This document shows, piece by piece, positions 33,675-46,039 of a stretch of DNA of 64,000 nt (position 1 is its first letter; every line of letters starts with the position of its first letter). Origin of the DNA: Trichaptum fuscoviolaceum (lineage: Eukaryota > Basidiomycota > Agaricomycetes > Hymenochaetales > Trichaptaceae); NCBI GenBank assembly GCA_910574455.1, contig CAJSYZ010000011.1:3146941-3210940 (forward strand). Direction: 5' to 3'. The notes beneath the pieces are model-generated. The model saw only the letters and a list, made by a program, of their open reading frames with translations. It made no database searches and was not told where the DNA came from. The translations under genes and the position numbers were made by a program.

Positions 33675-35389
33675 CTATTGACCAATAATCCCGTCCGATT
33701 GCATTCTGCTTATATCTTCATGTGACAGTCCTAGTAAGCTCGAGAATACTTCCTCATTATGAGATCCAAGGTCAGGTCCCGCCCAACGTGTTCTTGTATC
33801 GCATTCCAGTAGGGGATGAGCCCGGAAGATATCCAAAGTCCACCCTTGCGAATTTTCAGTGCCAACTTCTGGTAGCCCGTGGTCCCTCGAGGGAATGTGC
33901 ACGGTCTCAACCATCCCCCGCTTACGAACATGATTGTTCTCCATTATGTCTTTGACATTCATTATACGCCCAACGGGGACGCGGGCTTCGTCCATGGCCT
34001 TGCAGACCTCCTCTGGCGTGTGTTGCTTTGTCCAAGATGAGATGGCTTCTTCAATTTCAGTCTTACGAGCGACGCGATGTTGATTTTGAGAGTAATTCGA
34101 ACCAGTAAGTTCCGGTCGACCAATAGCCTTCATGAGCCGTTCATAGATAGAGTCGCCGTTCGCACCAATGACGACGAACGCTGAAGGTACGGAGGTAGGG
34201 TATGCGTTCGTAGGCACAATACCCGTGACAGACGAACCGGAAGGTCCCCGAATGACACCTTTACGAGAGTATTCGGGGATGATGCCTTCCATAAGATTCA
34301 TCATGCTATTTTGGCTATTAGAGAAATGCCCTCAAGTACAAGGAGAGAGGGTGGAGTACAGACCTTTCCATGATGCTTACGTCTACTGTTTGTCCGCCAT
34401 TTCCGTTAATTTTTGCAAGAAGGGCCAGCACCTATGAATACTCATAGTCATCACTGCTGTTCAAAAGACTTAGAACAGCCGCAAGATATTTACAGTGCCA
34501 AAAGCAGCATGTAGCCCGGCGACCGAGTCGCCCAGGCTAATGTTCGGTCGAACAGGAGCACCCGAAAGAAGACCAGTTTCTGGGTCAGGATATCCGTTGA
34601 TGAATCTAAAGCCGGACTCGGCCTCACATACGGAGGCATATCCACCACGATTCTTCCAAGGGCCGGTCTGACCATATCCACTGACCCGCGTGAATATGAG
34701 ATCCGGGTTCTCTGGGTGAAGGTCAGCAGGCCCAAGCCCCCACTTTTCCAACGCTGCAACCAATTCAGTTAGCAAGGAACACCTCAGCTTAGCTGATGCA
34801 AGTCGTACTTCCTGGCTTGAAGTTCTCAACCAGAACGTCACTTTGAAGAGCAAGGTTTCTGACAAGCCTGAAGTGGTCCGTGTCAATAATTTTCATTAGA
34901 CGAGAACAACGCGGCGTACTTCCTGCCTTCCTCTCGGCGCAGATCAATGGTGACGCTCTTCTTGTTGCGTCCTAAGCTGCGAAACCAAGGGCTCACACCA
35001 TCGACGTCAAGCTCTCGCCATACTCTCAAGGGATCACCTGTCTTTGGAGGTTCCACTTTGATGACCTCTGCGCCGTACTGTCTTTAATGAGAGAGTTAGC
35101 ATTGCCTACTGAACACTTTGAATTCGTATGCTTACCCAAGCAGTTGTCCTGCAAATGGTCCTGCAATAAGTTGACCTAACTCAAGAACGCGAACACCGGA
35201 AAGCGGAAGCTGTGGTGCGCTTTGCTGGAATCTACGAAATTGTTAACTCTTCAACTTGAAGTTCTACGATTTACCGCACCACATAGTCGAAGGAAATGAT
35301 TACCTTTGAACCTCACAGGCTCCGCGTGCTGAGCTATACTTCCTTACTTTTAAAAAGCGGGTGCTTTTTCGAAAGGTACTTCTTGTCAT
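33675..35389 (-). CDS. Type III (CaiB/BaiF) CoA-transferase, probably mitochondrial
   Basis: The ATG at 35389 begins MTRSTFRKSTRFLKVRKYSS, an Arg/Ser-rich presequence typical of mitochondrial import. After an intron the family start appears: PLSGVRVLELGQLIAGPFAG, then GAEVIKVEPPKTGDPLR, WFRSLGRNKKSVTIDLR, and DVLVENFKPG. Next come DLIFTRVSGYGQTGPW and ISLGDSVAGLHAAFGTV, in which the Asp of GD is the usual catalytic residue. The C-terminal half runs IIPEYSRKGVIRGPSGSSVT, FVVIGANGDSIYERLM and PVGRIMNVKDIMEN to a stop at 33675. The closest functional idea is succinyl-CoA:glutarate (or related dicarboxylate) CoA-transferase, which is inference from family resemblance. Several short introns; no disruption seen. 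Confidence 0.88.
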
Positions 35390-35768
35390 TGAAATTTCTT
35401 CTGAATATGTAGCAGTTGAACACAGGAGAAAAAGACATCAGCCTGAGCCTGAGTCCGAACGAACTCCAGTGGTTAGTACCTTACTTGTCGCTTTATTGGC
35501 TTCCCACGCGTGCTTAACCACAATCATGAGTGCTGTTTTCTCAGGAAGGTTAACAAACATGCCGATCGAAGAAATGATTTGGCTCGAAAATTAGTGGCAA
35601 AGGGATACAAGCAAGACGATGCGCGTCGAGAAGGTCAACTAGTAGTACATACAAATATACTATACAAATAACCAAAACAAATGCTTCACGATTATAATAC
35701 AAGGTAAATTGGCGACAACGATAGCTCAGGCATTGCAGCTAAGGAGATGAAGATGATATATGTAGTGA
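35390..35768. other. Short intergenic stretch
   Basis: 379 bases between the CoA-transferase start and the stop of the next minus-strand gene. No motif was recognised. Confidence 0.4.
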
Positions 35769-36957
35769 TCAGAAGAGGCGCGGGACCGGGATCGGAGAGA
35801 ACAGGTGGTTGTGCCCAGAAACGTTGGGACCATTTCCAGGTTGAGTCGCTGATTCGGGCTTGTCTTCAATCTTCCATCGCTCAGAGAGACGATTGGAGAT
35901 CTGGTCCAGGGTCTCGTCTGCATCCATACCATCTTCAATCCCGTAGACCTGCCTTACACGCTCGCGCGCCACGTGGAGGTGATACAGATTCATGCCTTCG
36001 TCATAGTCCTCGTCAATAACTCGCTGAGGGAGAGCGGGAGTATCCGTCGGTGTGTTTGCTGAAGACTCTGACTTTGCAGACTGCGGAGAAGGAGAACGAA
36101 GCGCGCTGAAGGAACCAAACACCGGTACATCGTGTGATGCCTTCAACAACCTGACGGTGCCCGTAAGGGCGACATTCTGTTGCTCCAACACCTCAACATA
36201 CTTCAGAAGATGTCGGTTTCGATCACGCGTCACTTGTAACTCTGCATCTTGGATAAGTACGAAACTTTCAAGTTCGCTGATTTGCTTCTTGTAAGCCTCC
36301 AGCTTGGTAATGTAATCCTGTAATTGGTCTACGACAAGCACATGCATCTGAGCGAGGTGAACCATAGGCAAGTAATTGTGCATACCTTGCGACTCGTGTA
36401 TCTTGCGGAATCTACGTATTTTGATAGGCGTAGGCGGGGGATAGATACCGATAGTCTCTTCTTCCCCTTGTTCACCTGATATGGTGCCTAAGAGGAGCGT
36501 CAGCCGACTTCATCAGATTGCATTCAAACTAAAACATACGGCATTGCAAAGCTTTCAACCTCTCGGACCTCCGCCTTTCTGAATGGATTGGTGTATGATT
36601 GTTAAAACACTGGACCCTTAGAGGTCGAAGGCACTTGAGCACTCACTCTTCTGAGGTTTGTCCATATCGACATCTCCATCATACGCCGGACTAAGAAGTG
36701 CGGGTCCATCATGATCGAAACTCCGGCGCGGCTTCATGTTGCGCTTCGGAGTGATAAAGAGATTAAGAAGCTCATCTCCCGATGTTTGTGTATCGTCTTT
36801 GAAACGAACAACAGCACTCTTTCGCTGTTCGAACAATTGAGGTTAAGTGGCGTTTATGCTAAGCATCATAAAAGGACAATCGGAAGTAACGTACTGCATA
36901 CGGGGCAGTCTTGTTCTTTGAATCCTTCTTCTTTATGATGCCAGTGGTGTCTTTCAT
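35769..36957 (-). CDS. Hypothetical coiled-coil protein with basic motifs
   Basis: A model from the ATG at 36957 (MKDTTGIIKKKDSKNK) runs through FEQRKSAVVRFKDDTQTSG, FITPKRNMKPRRSFDHDGP, a basic RRRSERLKA stretch, PPPTPIKIRRFRKIHES and a long heptad-like region (QDYITKLEAYKKQISELE, ELQVTRDRNRHLLKYVEVL). The tail, rich in Ser/Pro, ends at 35769. At least four short introns are required. The Lys/Arg clusters suggest nuclear location and the heptads suggest dimerisation. I do not recognise the family. It is transcribed divergently from the next gene, which also encodes a basic coiled-coil protein. Confidence 0.6.
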
Positions 36958-37666
36958 CGTTGTTACAAGTCGAACGTGATTAAAAAAGTGTAAGTAGGGG
37001 ATGTGGGAGAGATGGATGATGGTAGTATGAAGATGAGAGGCAATAGTAGTCTTCGGCGGTTAAGTCACAACCACTGGCAGCTTGAACAACAATTAGTCAC
37101 ACTAGTATCGGTGTCACAAAGGAAGACAAATTACCGAGGCAGTGTATAAGGCGAGCATATGTGGCGATTATTACTGTGGTTGATTTCCCCTCTATATTGA
37201 GGTTGCCCCTTGACGCTGTCCTTAAGAAGTCCTAGCTGTTGTATAGATGAGAATGAGCCCCGGTTGGGTAAGAAATTATATATGAGTTAAATGAGATTGA
37301 AATGTGTACTGATGTTTCTGCCTCCTACCAGAATTTTGGTAATCGTTAACGGTCGTCGTCCGACCTCGCTGTCGTTGCGACCAGCGAATCCCCTCGTTAC
37401 GCTTCAAAGGACGTTGTACAAGTCACTGAGCCATCCGACGGAAGCGCTACCCGACAACCACCTCTGCGTATACCTAATTTGGACATGTGGCGAATAGTTC
37501 TATTGTCCACAAGTAATTGGCCCAAGCACAAGAGATTTAGGACCTTAGCATCCTTTCTTATCCTCTTCATCTCGGCGGGGACGTTATCGAACGCCGCACT
37601 TCTCTCTTCACAACTTTCAACACCACAACTTTCAACACCGTGGACAGAACTTGCAATCGTACTCTT
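36958..37666. promoter_or_regulatory. Divergent intergenic region between two coiled-coil genes
   Basis: About 700 bases separate the two divergent starts. CAACTTTCAACACCACAACTTTCAACACC near 37613-37641 is a short tandem duplication. No defined factor site was assigned. Confidence 0.3.
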
Positions 37667-39215
37667 ATGTCTCTGCCAGAAATTATGAGCCAAGACACAA
37701 AGATGAAGGAAGTGCGTACATTACTTGCTATAATGGAGAAATCGAACTAAAGGTCATTGTCAATGTGGCGTCCACTCTGTCCCTACAGCAAGCTAGCACA
37801 GAACCCAAAGTTATCTTAACACCTAGAAGGAGAAGAGCAGCTTTCGCGTCTTTCATGAATGAAATAAACATTATGAAGTATGTCTAAATCTATCACTTCT
37901 TGAGACAAAGAACTCACGAGCAATCTGCACAAAGACAGAAGGCTGCAGCTGTGGCGGCCCTTAAGACTCCAACTAAGTTGAAGGAGATTCTCAATCCATC
38001 ACCCCGAGTGTCTACTCGAGACGTGAATGCCGCGTCCGATGCCCAAGTGCATGAGAAAAAGACAAAACTTATGATCCGACTCCCCGGACGAAGACGGAGC
38101 CAGATACTAACACCAGCCTCATCCACTAAAGGTACGTTGCGTTGATCTGGTACCTTTCAGGAAACGTTGACAAATACCGGCATCCAACAGCAAGCACCGA
38201 ATCTCCACCCAACGAAACAAATGCTTTATCTGACGCGACCACTCTCGCGCCAACTCCTCCTCAACCTGAGAAGTCTCCTCAAGTCAACCAATCCCCATCG
38301 ACATTCTTGGATTCTATCCGCCAACGCAGAGCTGATCGAGAAGAACATGCAAGACTTTTCATTGATCAGCGTGTTAAAGAGAGGTTTGTTCGGTGGGAAA
38401 AGAATTTCGATGCTCAACTAGAATGGATTGAAAATAAGTGCGAGGACCGGATAAACGAGAGGACGCAGCAGTTGAAGAACCTTTTGGACGAGAGGACCGC
38501 TGAACTCGAGTGGTCACTGGTTGCACTGAGTAAATCTCTGGCTGCTAATGACCATCTCAGCAGCGCTCTAGAGGAGACACAAAGGGAGATTCGCGAGATC
38601 AAACGACATATGAATGTCCCAGAAAAACCGAAGCCCGAGCCTTATCGTAGGGTCAATGATCCGCAGCGCGAACCCTTCGCAAAATGGCGCAGAAACGCTG
38701 CAACGGCGAAATACCGACCTCTCCCCATCAACACAGAGATTGCATCCGATCACGGCAAACGAATGGACCTCCCCTTACTGACGCAATCCGAGTCACCTGG
38801 GCCCCCGGTGAAATCGGTAGAGACAAAGTCAACCTCCGTTGAAGTAACAGAAGCGATGCTCAACCCGGTTGAACAGGGCCGCAGGCGAGAGAGAAAGCGT
38901 CAGAGAGAGGAGGAGCCAAGCCAAGCAACACAACTGGTCAACAAGAAAGGAGAGGCGTCAACGGAAGCACTTGTCCGTCCCATTATACGTCGTGTTCGCG
39001 GTTCAAGTGACAGCATGGAGACTCGCTCACCGCCAAACAAACGAGCTAAGGTGTCCGAAAATCTGGTCGAAAAAAATACTGAGATGCTGAAGCTAGCGGT
39101 TGGGGTGAGGGAATGGGTCGACATCGACCTACCAGAATGCCTTGATAAGGATACGGACAGCCCTCATCTTATGATACTGTCTCCGCGCAGGAGAAAAAGG
39201 ACGACTAGGAGGTAG
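37667..39215 (+). CDS. Hypothetical basic coiled-coil (likely nuclear) protein
   Basis: The start is the ATG at 37667 (MSLPEIMSQDTKMKE), then an intron (GTGCGT...ACAG), then EPKVILTPRRRRAAFASFMN. A 33-base intron follows, then HEQSAQRQKAAAVAALKTPT, MIRLPGRRRSQILTP, another intron, and a 340-residue exon. That exon has a strong heptad region (ERFVRWEKNFDAQLEWIENK, LDERTAELEWSLVALSKSLA, ALEETQREIREIKRHM). It also has bipartite nuclear-localisation-like clusters (RRRERKRQREEE, IIRRVRGSS, NKRAKVS) and a basic C-terminus, SPRRRKRTTRR. No domain name can be given. Composition suggests a chromatin- or kinetochore-associated protein, but this is inference. Confidence 0.6.
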
Positions 39216-39723
39216 AGAAGATGAGTCATGAGGCAGGCCTTGCTGATGATACCTTAATAACCCGTGTAATATTTAGTGTACTCCTCTCAATTCCTATCAC
39301 AAACAACCAGTGCGTCACTGTAATTGGACCTGGTGTCATCTTTCTCTAGAAACTAGGAGGAGGGAGTGTGGTGATGAAGACAAACATGAAGGTAAGAGCG
39401 GGGATAAGTCCGATCGATGAACTTGAAGTCTAGTTATTACCTAGTACTACTAGTACTAGTAGTAGTAAGTACTATACTAAACCCTAAATCAGGGTCAGCG
39501 CAGTGCCAGTGGGCAAATTTGACGCTAGATTTCAAGACGAACGATGAGCACCTCATATGTAAACGCCTATTAGTTTGTTCTACTTTGTGGCCGTAAATGT
39601 GAGCTATTCTAACACCTAACTATCCATCGACAATGCTTACACGCATACAGAAGTTTCTAGCTTTACGCACAAGTTCTCGGTTTCTTGCAAAGTCATCTTC
39701 GCCCTCTGAACTTCCTCTTCAAA
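39216..39723. other. Intergenic
   Basis: Contains a CTAGTA-rich simple/palindromic stretch at about 39440-39478 (ACTACTAGTACTAGTAGTAG). It probably includes the ELP1 promoter. Confidence 0.4.
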
Positions 39724-42700
39724 ATGAGAAACCTTACTATCTCGGCATCGAGATTTCATACTTTTCCAAATAGCCATATCTCCTCTGCCGCGTACGACGT
39801 CGAGACGAACGATACCTACGTCCTTTCGGAGAGAAAGGAAGGGAATGGCAATGTAGATTTTGAGATATTCAAGCTTCAAGATGGACGGGAAGAGGTGAGT
39901 AGGTTATGTGAATGGTCAGATTTGTGAAGTTCAGCCACTTTTAAGCGCAGGAGTTCCCGGTTCCTTCGCTTTCTTTCACCGTTCCCTCGTATCCGGCTAG
40001 TGACATACCTCAAGTCGTTTCGTTCCACTTGCTCAATGAAACGCGTTCGTTGGCCCTCTTAACTTTGGCTGGTGATATCGGACTAGTACAGATTGACGAG
40101 GAAGGACTTGGACCGGTGAGCTACAGACCGTAGTTTGTTCTTTGAATGCACTTGACATCAAACCTTTCAGTTTGATAGTGTAGGCTCCATCGACAATGGC
40201 ATTCAGGCAGCATCTTGGAACCCGGATGACTCGGTACTGGCTATGATCACGGGTATGGTGTCCTTTATTATTTCCTTCCCTTATTTGACCACGATTCAGG
40301 CGATGATAAATTGCTACTCATGGCGAATAGCTTCGATGTTCTATCCGAAGGGCCACTCCGTTCTTCCAGCAAAGGAGAAGGTGTGCCGCCGACCTTTACT
40401 CATTAATAGAGAGTTCCTACAATTCAAAAACTTTGCATTCCATAGACCAACCTGTCAACGTTGGGTGGGGATCCAAACAAACGCAGTTCCATGGCTCTTT
40501 GGGCAAGGCAGCTGCACAAGTGCCTCAGACTCCGGCGAATGCAATTGGATCTAGTCCAGACGATGATCGTTTACCTCGCATTTCATGGCGAGGAGATGGG
40601 GCGTTCTTTGTTGTATCATCCCTGGAATCAGTCGAAGCCTTGGATCGTCGGGTGCTACGAGTCTACGATCGCCAAGGAGTACTCCAGAATACATCTGAGC
40701 CCGTAGCCGGACTTGAGCATGGGTTGTCATGGCGCCCCAGTGGTAATCTGATTGCTAGTACCCAACGATTTGGGTTTGAAGGTGGTGGTGTGGGTAGAGA
40801 AGGTCGCCATGATGTTGTCTTCTTCGAGCGGAATGGGTTACGTCATGGAGAGTTTGCGCTGCGGGAAGTAGGGAACTTGCAGGCGAGCGATACAAGAAGG
40901 CGATGGGGATATAAAGTTCGAGAGCTTCATTGGAACTCGGACTCAAGTATATTAGCTGTTTGGATAGAGAGAGATGGATCTGACATCGGTAAGTCGACTT
41001 CAACTACAGGAAGAAACCAATAATATCTGATTTCATTGATGAAAGTCCAGCTATGGACAACCGGTAACTATCACTGGTTCGGTTCATTTTCTTACCGATT
41101 AAGCTTGCATATTCACCTATGTCTAGGTATCTTAAACAAGAGGTTATAGTACCTGCAGGCGATGGTGCAGGTCGATTAAGTGCACTTATTTGGCACCCAG
41201 AGAATCCTCTACAGTTCTTACTTCTTACTCAGAGTTCGTGTTTGATTAATCATAATTATGCCACCACTAAATTGCAAAATTAGCTTCGGTTCTTGAGCGA
41301 ACGTTAGCTTGGAATACCTTCTACTCACGAGAGGACACTCCTAATGATACAGGAGCTGTCGTAGTCGTAGATGGCTGTACGTACCATCTTATGCGGAGAG
41401 AACAAGAAACGGGCTAACTCTCTTGCCTTAGCATCACTTCTCCTGACACCATTCCGCACTCAAAATGTTCCACCACCCATGTCTTCATGTCAACTATCAG
41501 TGGAACTCAGCACATCATTAAATGAGATAATGAGGAACCGCGCTCCTAGGTATGTAACGTTTTCCTCGGAGGGTGATCATATCGCTGTGCTACATGCCTC
41601 TGGGCACATACAGACGTGGAATCTCCGTACTCGGATTGAATTTAGTCGCTCCAAGACTATGGATCCTATAAATGTATGCGAAATAGACATCTCCAGTCTA
41701 CTTGAGGGTTGGGTTGGCTTGGACGCGCGTCAAATCTGTATGTGGAGAAAGCTGTCTACGACGAACAATTTCGTTGTCGCGTGTCTAGCGACCGGCCCTG
41801 ACTCTGACCAAGTCGCTGTACTCGACGTCATCGGGAAAGAGGTTGGGACTTCAAGATTAATCCGCTTGGCAAGTGCAGGTGGCCGTCTCATGAACTCAGG
41901 CCAGCAAATTTACTGGCAATCATCCAAAGGGAACATTATCACTGGTAAGACTTTCGCTCTTACGTCCTCAAGACTTCTGAAATGCCTGATTCCTGTATTA
42001 AGTCGACTCATCGCCTCAGCAAGTGGCATATTTCACCGAATTTTGCTGTGAAGCTGAATGTATCCTCGTCGAGGAAGCCGTGCATCTCTTTGTCGGTAGG
42101 TCAGAATCAAGCCGCCTCTTTTGTACTGCTGGAGGAAAAGAGTAAGTCTTTCGCGACCTCTGATGCGAGTCCAAAGCTTGATAATAACCTCACAGGCCGC
42201 GTCTCCTAGCAAACAATTGCACTTCCTTCGTGCTCACAAGTGGCTTCGTGATCTATACCGTTGCTTCACATGAAGCTTACTTTGTTCCAACTACCTCTAT
42301 TATCGAATTTCTTGCTTCAAATAGTGGTTCGACAGGTGGTACTTCAGAACTTCCCCACTGGGAGAGACGCCGTGTTGAGCGAGGCTCGCGCATTGTTACT
42401 GCGGTACCTAGCTCAATGAGCTTGGTTTTGCAAATGCCACGAGGGAACTTAGAGACAATAAACCCCAGGCCTATGATCCTGCGTGTTGTCAAGCAAGACC
42501 TTGATTCGTGTGTCCTCATTCTCTGAAGTGTCTCAACATTCCGTCTGACATGCATGACAGGCGAAATTACAAGAAAGCGTTCCTTGCGTGCAGAAAGCAC
42601 AGAATAGACTTCGCCATTTTCATAGAGCATGATTCTCAGGCGCTACTCGAAAATGTCCCGTTTTTCGTCGAACAGATTGATGATGTCGACTTCCTGAACT

Positions 42701-44882
42701 TGTTCCTCACGAGTATTGGGTCTGTATCGGCGTCAGTACATATAAAAATGCGAAGTTCTCACATCTCTCTCCAGTCAGTCGGCTTTAGCTACAGACACTG
42801 TTGCGACATACTGCGACGCCGTTCGAGAAGCACTTGAGAAGCGTGATCTCTCACGTTATGTCAATTCGATCTTGACGGCTTACGTCGTTAAAAGGCCTGC
42901 TGATTATGAGGCCAGCTTGTCTCTACTCCTACGACTTCGAAGTTTGTCTTCTGCAATATCCTGCAAGTAGTTTACACTAACAATTCGTTGGATACAGGCA
43001 TAAATCAGGAACTCGTTGAGGAAGCTGTCAAATATATAATCTTCCTCGTGGACGCAGATCGATTATTCGACACAGCCCTTGGGATGTACGATTTCTCTCT
43101 CGTTCTAATGATCGCCCAACATTCGCAACGAGTACGCTTTTCTTCTTTGTGAAATTATTTACAGACCTAATGCCTCGTCTAGGATCCGAGGGAATATTTG
43201 CCATTCCTGCGAGAACTCAGAGCGTTACCAAATCATTATCAAAAGTTTAGGATAGATGACCACTTAAAGAGGTATCCGTTGGCTTTGAAAAACTTGAGTC
43301 TTGCAGGTCAGTGCGACTCTGAGGTGATGATATTTCTATAATCAACACTCTATTATAATAGGTCAGGAGTATTTCGACGAAGCATTGTCGTATATCGAAA
43401 AGCATAAGCTGTATGCAGAGGCCTTAACGATATGGGCGGATAATGAGGACAACCACAAGGTGAAGGCTCTTTATATATGAATAATAACAACACTCACCCA
43501 TCTGTTACGTTACTAGCGTGTTCTAGAATTGTATGGTGAACATCTCTTTGACAGACGAGAGTTTAGACAGGCAGCACTCGGTATTGTCTCGTTTTCGATT
43601 ATGTAATTATAGTGCTAATGGCCTTAGTAGTCTTCATCCATGCTCAGTTACCGCAGAAGGCTATGGTCGCTCTGGAACGTTCACTCCTGTGGCGAGACCT
43701 GTTTGATCTTGCTATCCGGGAGAATCTTGAGGAGAATGAGTTACAGGACATGGCATATCGCGTAGCAGGTGTGTTCAAACCTTTGAAATCTTCGACTACC
43801 ATAGATTCAAAATGGTTTCAGATGATTTGCTCTCGAAGAAGAGGTATCAAGACGCAGCCCAGGTCTTCCTTGATTACGCTAAGAACGTTCGCCAGAGCAT
43901 TCTCGCTCTCGCTCAAGGAAATTTATTCTCGGAGGCTCGCCGTGTGGTATGCATTGTCTTCGTTCACACCCACCGTATATTTACTTATTAGACGTTGGCC
44001 TAGATTACGCTGCACCGGGTCCCTTCTCTCCTGGAAGAAATCATCTACCCAGCCACACTAGATACACGAACACAAGTCGCCGAAGACCTTGATGAAATGC
44101 GGGCACAGCTTCAGAAGCAAGTCGAACGACTTCGAGAGCTAAGGATTAAGAAGGAGGAAGAACCAGGTATGTATACTTTTTCTACGTAGCTTTTTCTTCA
44201 TTGCTTACGAACTCGACTGTCAGACGCCTTCTATGCTCTTGAAGACGACCCAACACTACATGGCGTGGATGTTATGACAGATGTGTCCATGCCAGCCACT
44301 GCATTCACGCGGTATACGGTAGCGCCGTCGACTTCTTCGAGAACATCGAAGTGAGTCAAGGATCTGTTCTTCGTTTCTTTTGTTAATGTTATGTCAAGGC
44401 GTACATCGCGATCAAAGCGGAAGATGGAGCGCAAGGTTGGTTCCGGAAGAAAAGGTACTATCGACGAAGAAGAGTATCTTTTGAAATCGATTGGGAAGCT
44501 TGTACCCCGTTTCGACACTGTCCAGGGTGAGCTTCATCTGATTGCCCTCTCCTCATTCTTTTACTGACTGCGCTCTTGGAAACCAGCCGATGCAGCGGAG
44601 TTACTCTTGCATTTAGTCCAGCTCAGCGCAGAACATAGAGAAGAAGCGCGAAATCTGCAGCGGGAGATCCACAACTTCCGAGTACAGTTGCAGAAGGCTC
44701 TTGACGAAGTTTGGCCGGCGAAAAATGATACTGATGAAATCAACGGTTCTGCAGGTGCAACGAGCTGGGCGGAACGGATGGAGGAAAGGAAGCGGGAAAG
44801 AAAGAGTGCAGTGGAGCGAATCGCAAAGCCCGAGATTACGACGTCGGAAGATACATGGAGGGTGCAAGTCCTTGAGATCTGA
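39724..44882 (+). CDS. ELP1: Elongator complex scaffold subunit ELP1 (IKI3)
   Basis: ELP1 is the largest subunit of Elongator, which adds the 5-carboxymethyl-type modification to wobble uridines of tRNA in the cytoplasm. The ATG at 39724 starts MRNLTISASRFHTF, as in the family. The N-terminal beta-propellers include PQVVSFHLLNETRSLALLTL, IQAASWNPDDSVLAMITG, RISWRGDGAFFVVSSLE, GRHDVVFFERNGLRHGEF and YVTFSSEGDHIAVLHASGHI. The alpha-solenoid follows: YKKAFLACRKHRIDFAIFIE, EEAVKYIIFLVDADRLFDTA, FLRELRALPNHYQKFRIDD, KAMVALERSLLWRDLFDLAI. The C-terminal dimerisation part is KRKMERKVGSGRKGT, IDEEEYLLKSIGKLVPRFD, with a stop at 44880-44882. Roughly 15 or more short introns are required, and each junction I tested keeps frame. 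About 1,300 residues is the usual length. Confidence 0.93.
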
Positions 44883-46039
44883 TCGGCACGTTTTCCGAAT
44901 CACAATCACGCACCGTATACGCGTCAACAGATATATTCTGAGGATTGTCAGCGTTTAGCCTTTAGGTCAGCCTTTATATTCACTTCGCTCTGTACTTGTT
45001 ATTAAGTTGTACCTGTCCCATATAGAGTAGATGTAGTAGTATGTAAGTTTATGCAAGTCAAATCCTTGCCGTATCTTTCCACAAAATCAACCCGAGGACA
45101 GATACGGGTTTAAGACAACGTGCGACAAGTCGGCTTTGTTCAGTTTTTGGGAGCTTCTCAGATCTTAAGCATACGTGGCTGTTATGTCAGTTGTGCAACT
45201 CAATACTCCTGGCCCACTGGTCCGAGACTACCGAGTGGATGAATTAGAAGCAACAGAACCTTGATATAGCTATGATAGGTGCCTGATGTGCGTACATTGG
45301 ATCCCTTCGGTAACGGACAAGTCGATCAAATATACGGGAGGCCATCGGAGCTGTCACGCTTGTTTCCCTGATTATTATTGGCATTCAGCCCGTCCGAATC
45401 CATTTCAGCTGTGTATGTGGACGCCAATTTTCCTAAGTTGGTGCCATTGAAGTTCAAAATGCTTAGATATGACTGTTATTTATTACTGGCGATTTCTCGG
45501 TGAGTACTTGGACCACTAGGAGAAGAGCTGTCGAGATGCGAGACGGAGTAATGAAGGATGAACTTCGAACCTCGAGAAGCGATGGGACTCCTAAGGCCTG
45601 AGATGACTTGCAAATAAACGTAGAATGACTTACACGAAGTCAACTTGAACGTTCTGAACTTCAAGTCGAAGGTCAAGCACGTGGCTTGTGCCAGTGATAG
45701 TAGGTCGCGCGCGTTGAATAGCCTTGCTCTCGTTCGATGTTTAGTTAATACCTCTCCCATCGCTGGAATCTGACGAAGCGAAACAATGACACGTCCACGT
45801 TATGTAGAAGGCTTGATCTCTCTTGCACTCGGAATTTCCTCGGCCATTGCCCTGCATGTACAACGGTTCACCATATAAGTGCGCAATCGCAGTATCGCGC
45901 TCGGCTTCCGACGCTGCCGCTGGCGATGGGTACGATTGTCAGCAGTGTGGTCGACGCGTTCGCGTACTTTACCTCCACCATTGTGTCTTCCTTCTCTGCA
46001 GCTTTGTTGAAGAAACCGGGCCACGAAATTCGCGACAAG
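44883..46039. other. Intergenic, nothing recognised
   Basis: Over 1.1 kb with only motif-free open frames (for example 45476-45760 on the minus strand). It probably includes the 3' flank of ELP1 and the promoter of the lactonase-like gene. Confidence 0.4.

Noticed and set aside
45476..45760. 94-residue minus-strand frame in the ELP1-lactonase interval
   Set aside because: No motif, no splice partners and no start context. Treated as a chance frame.
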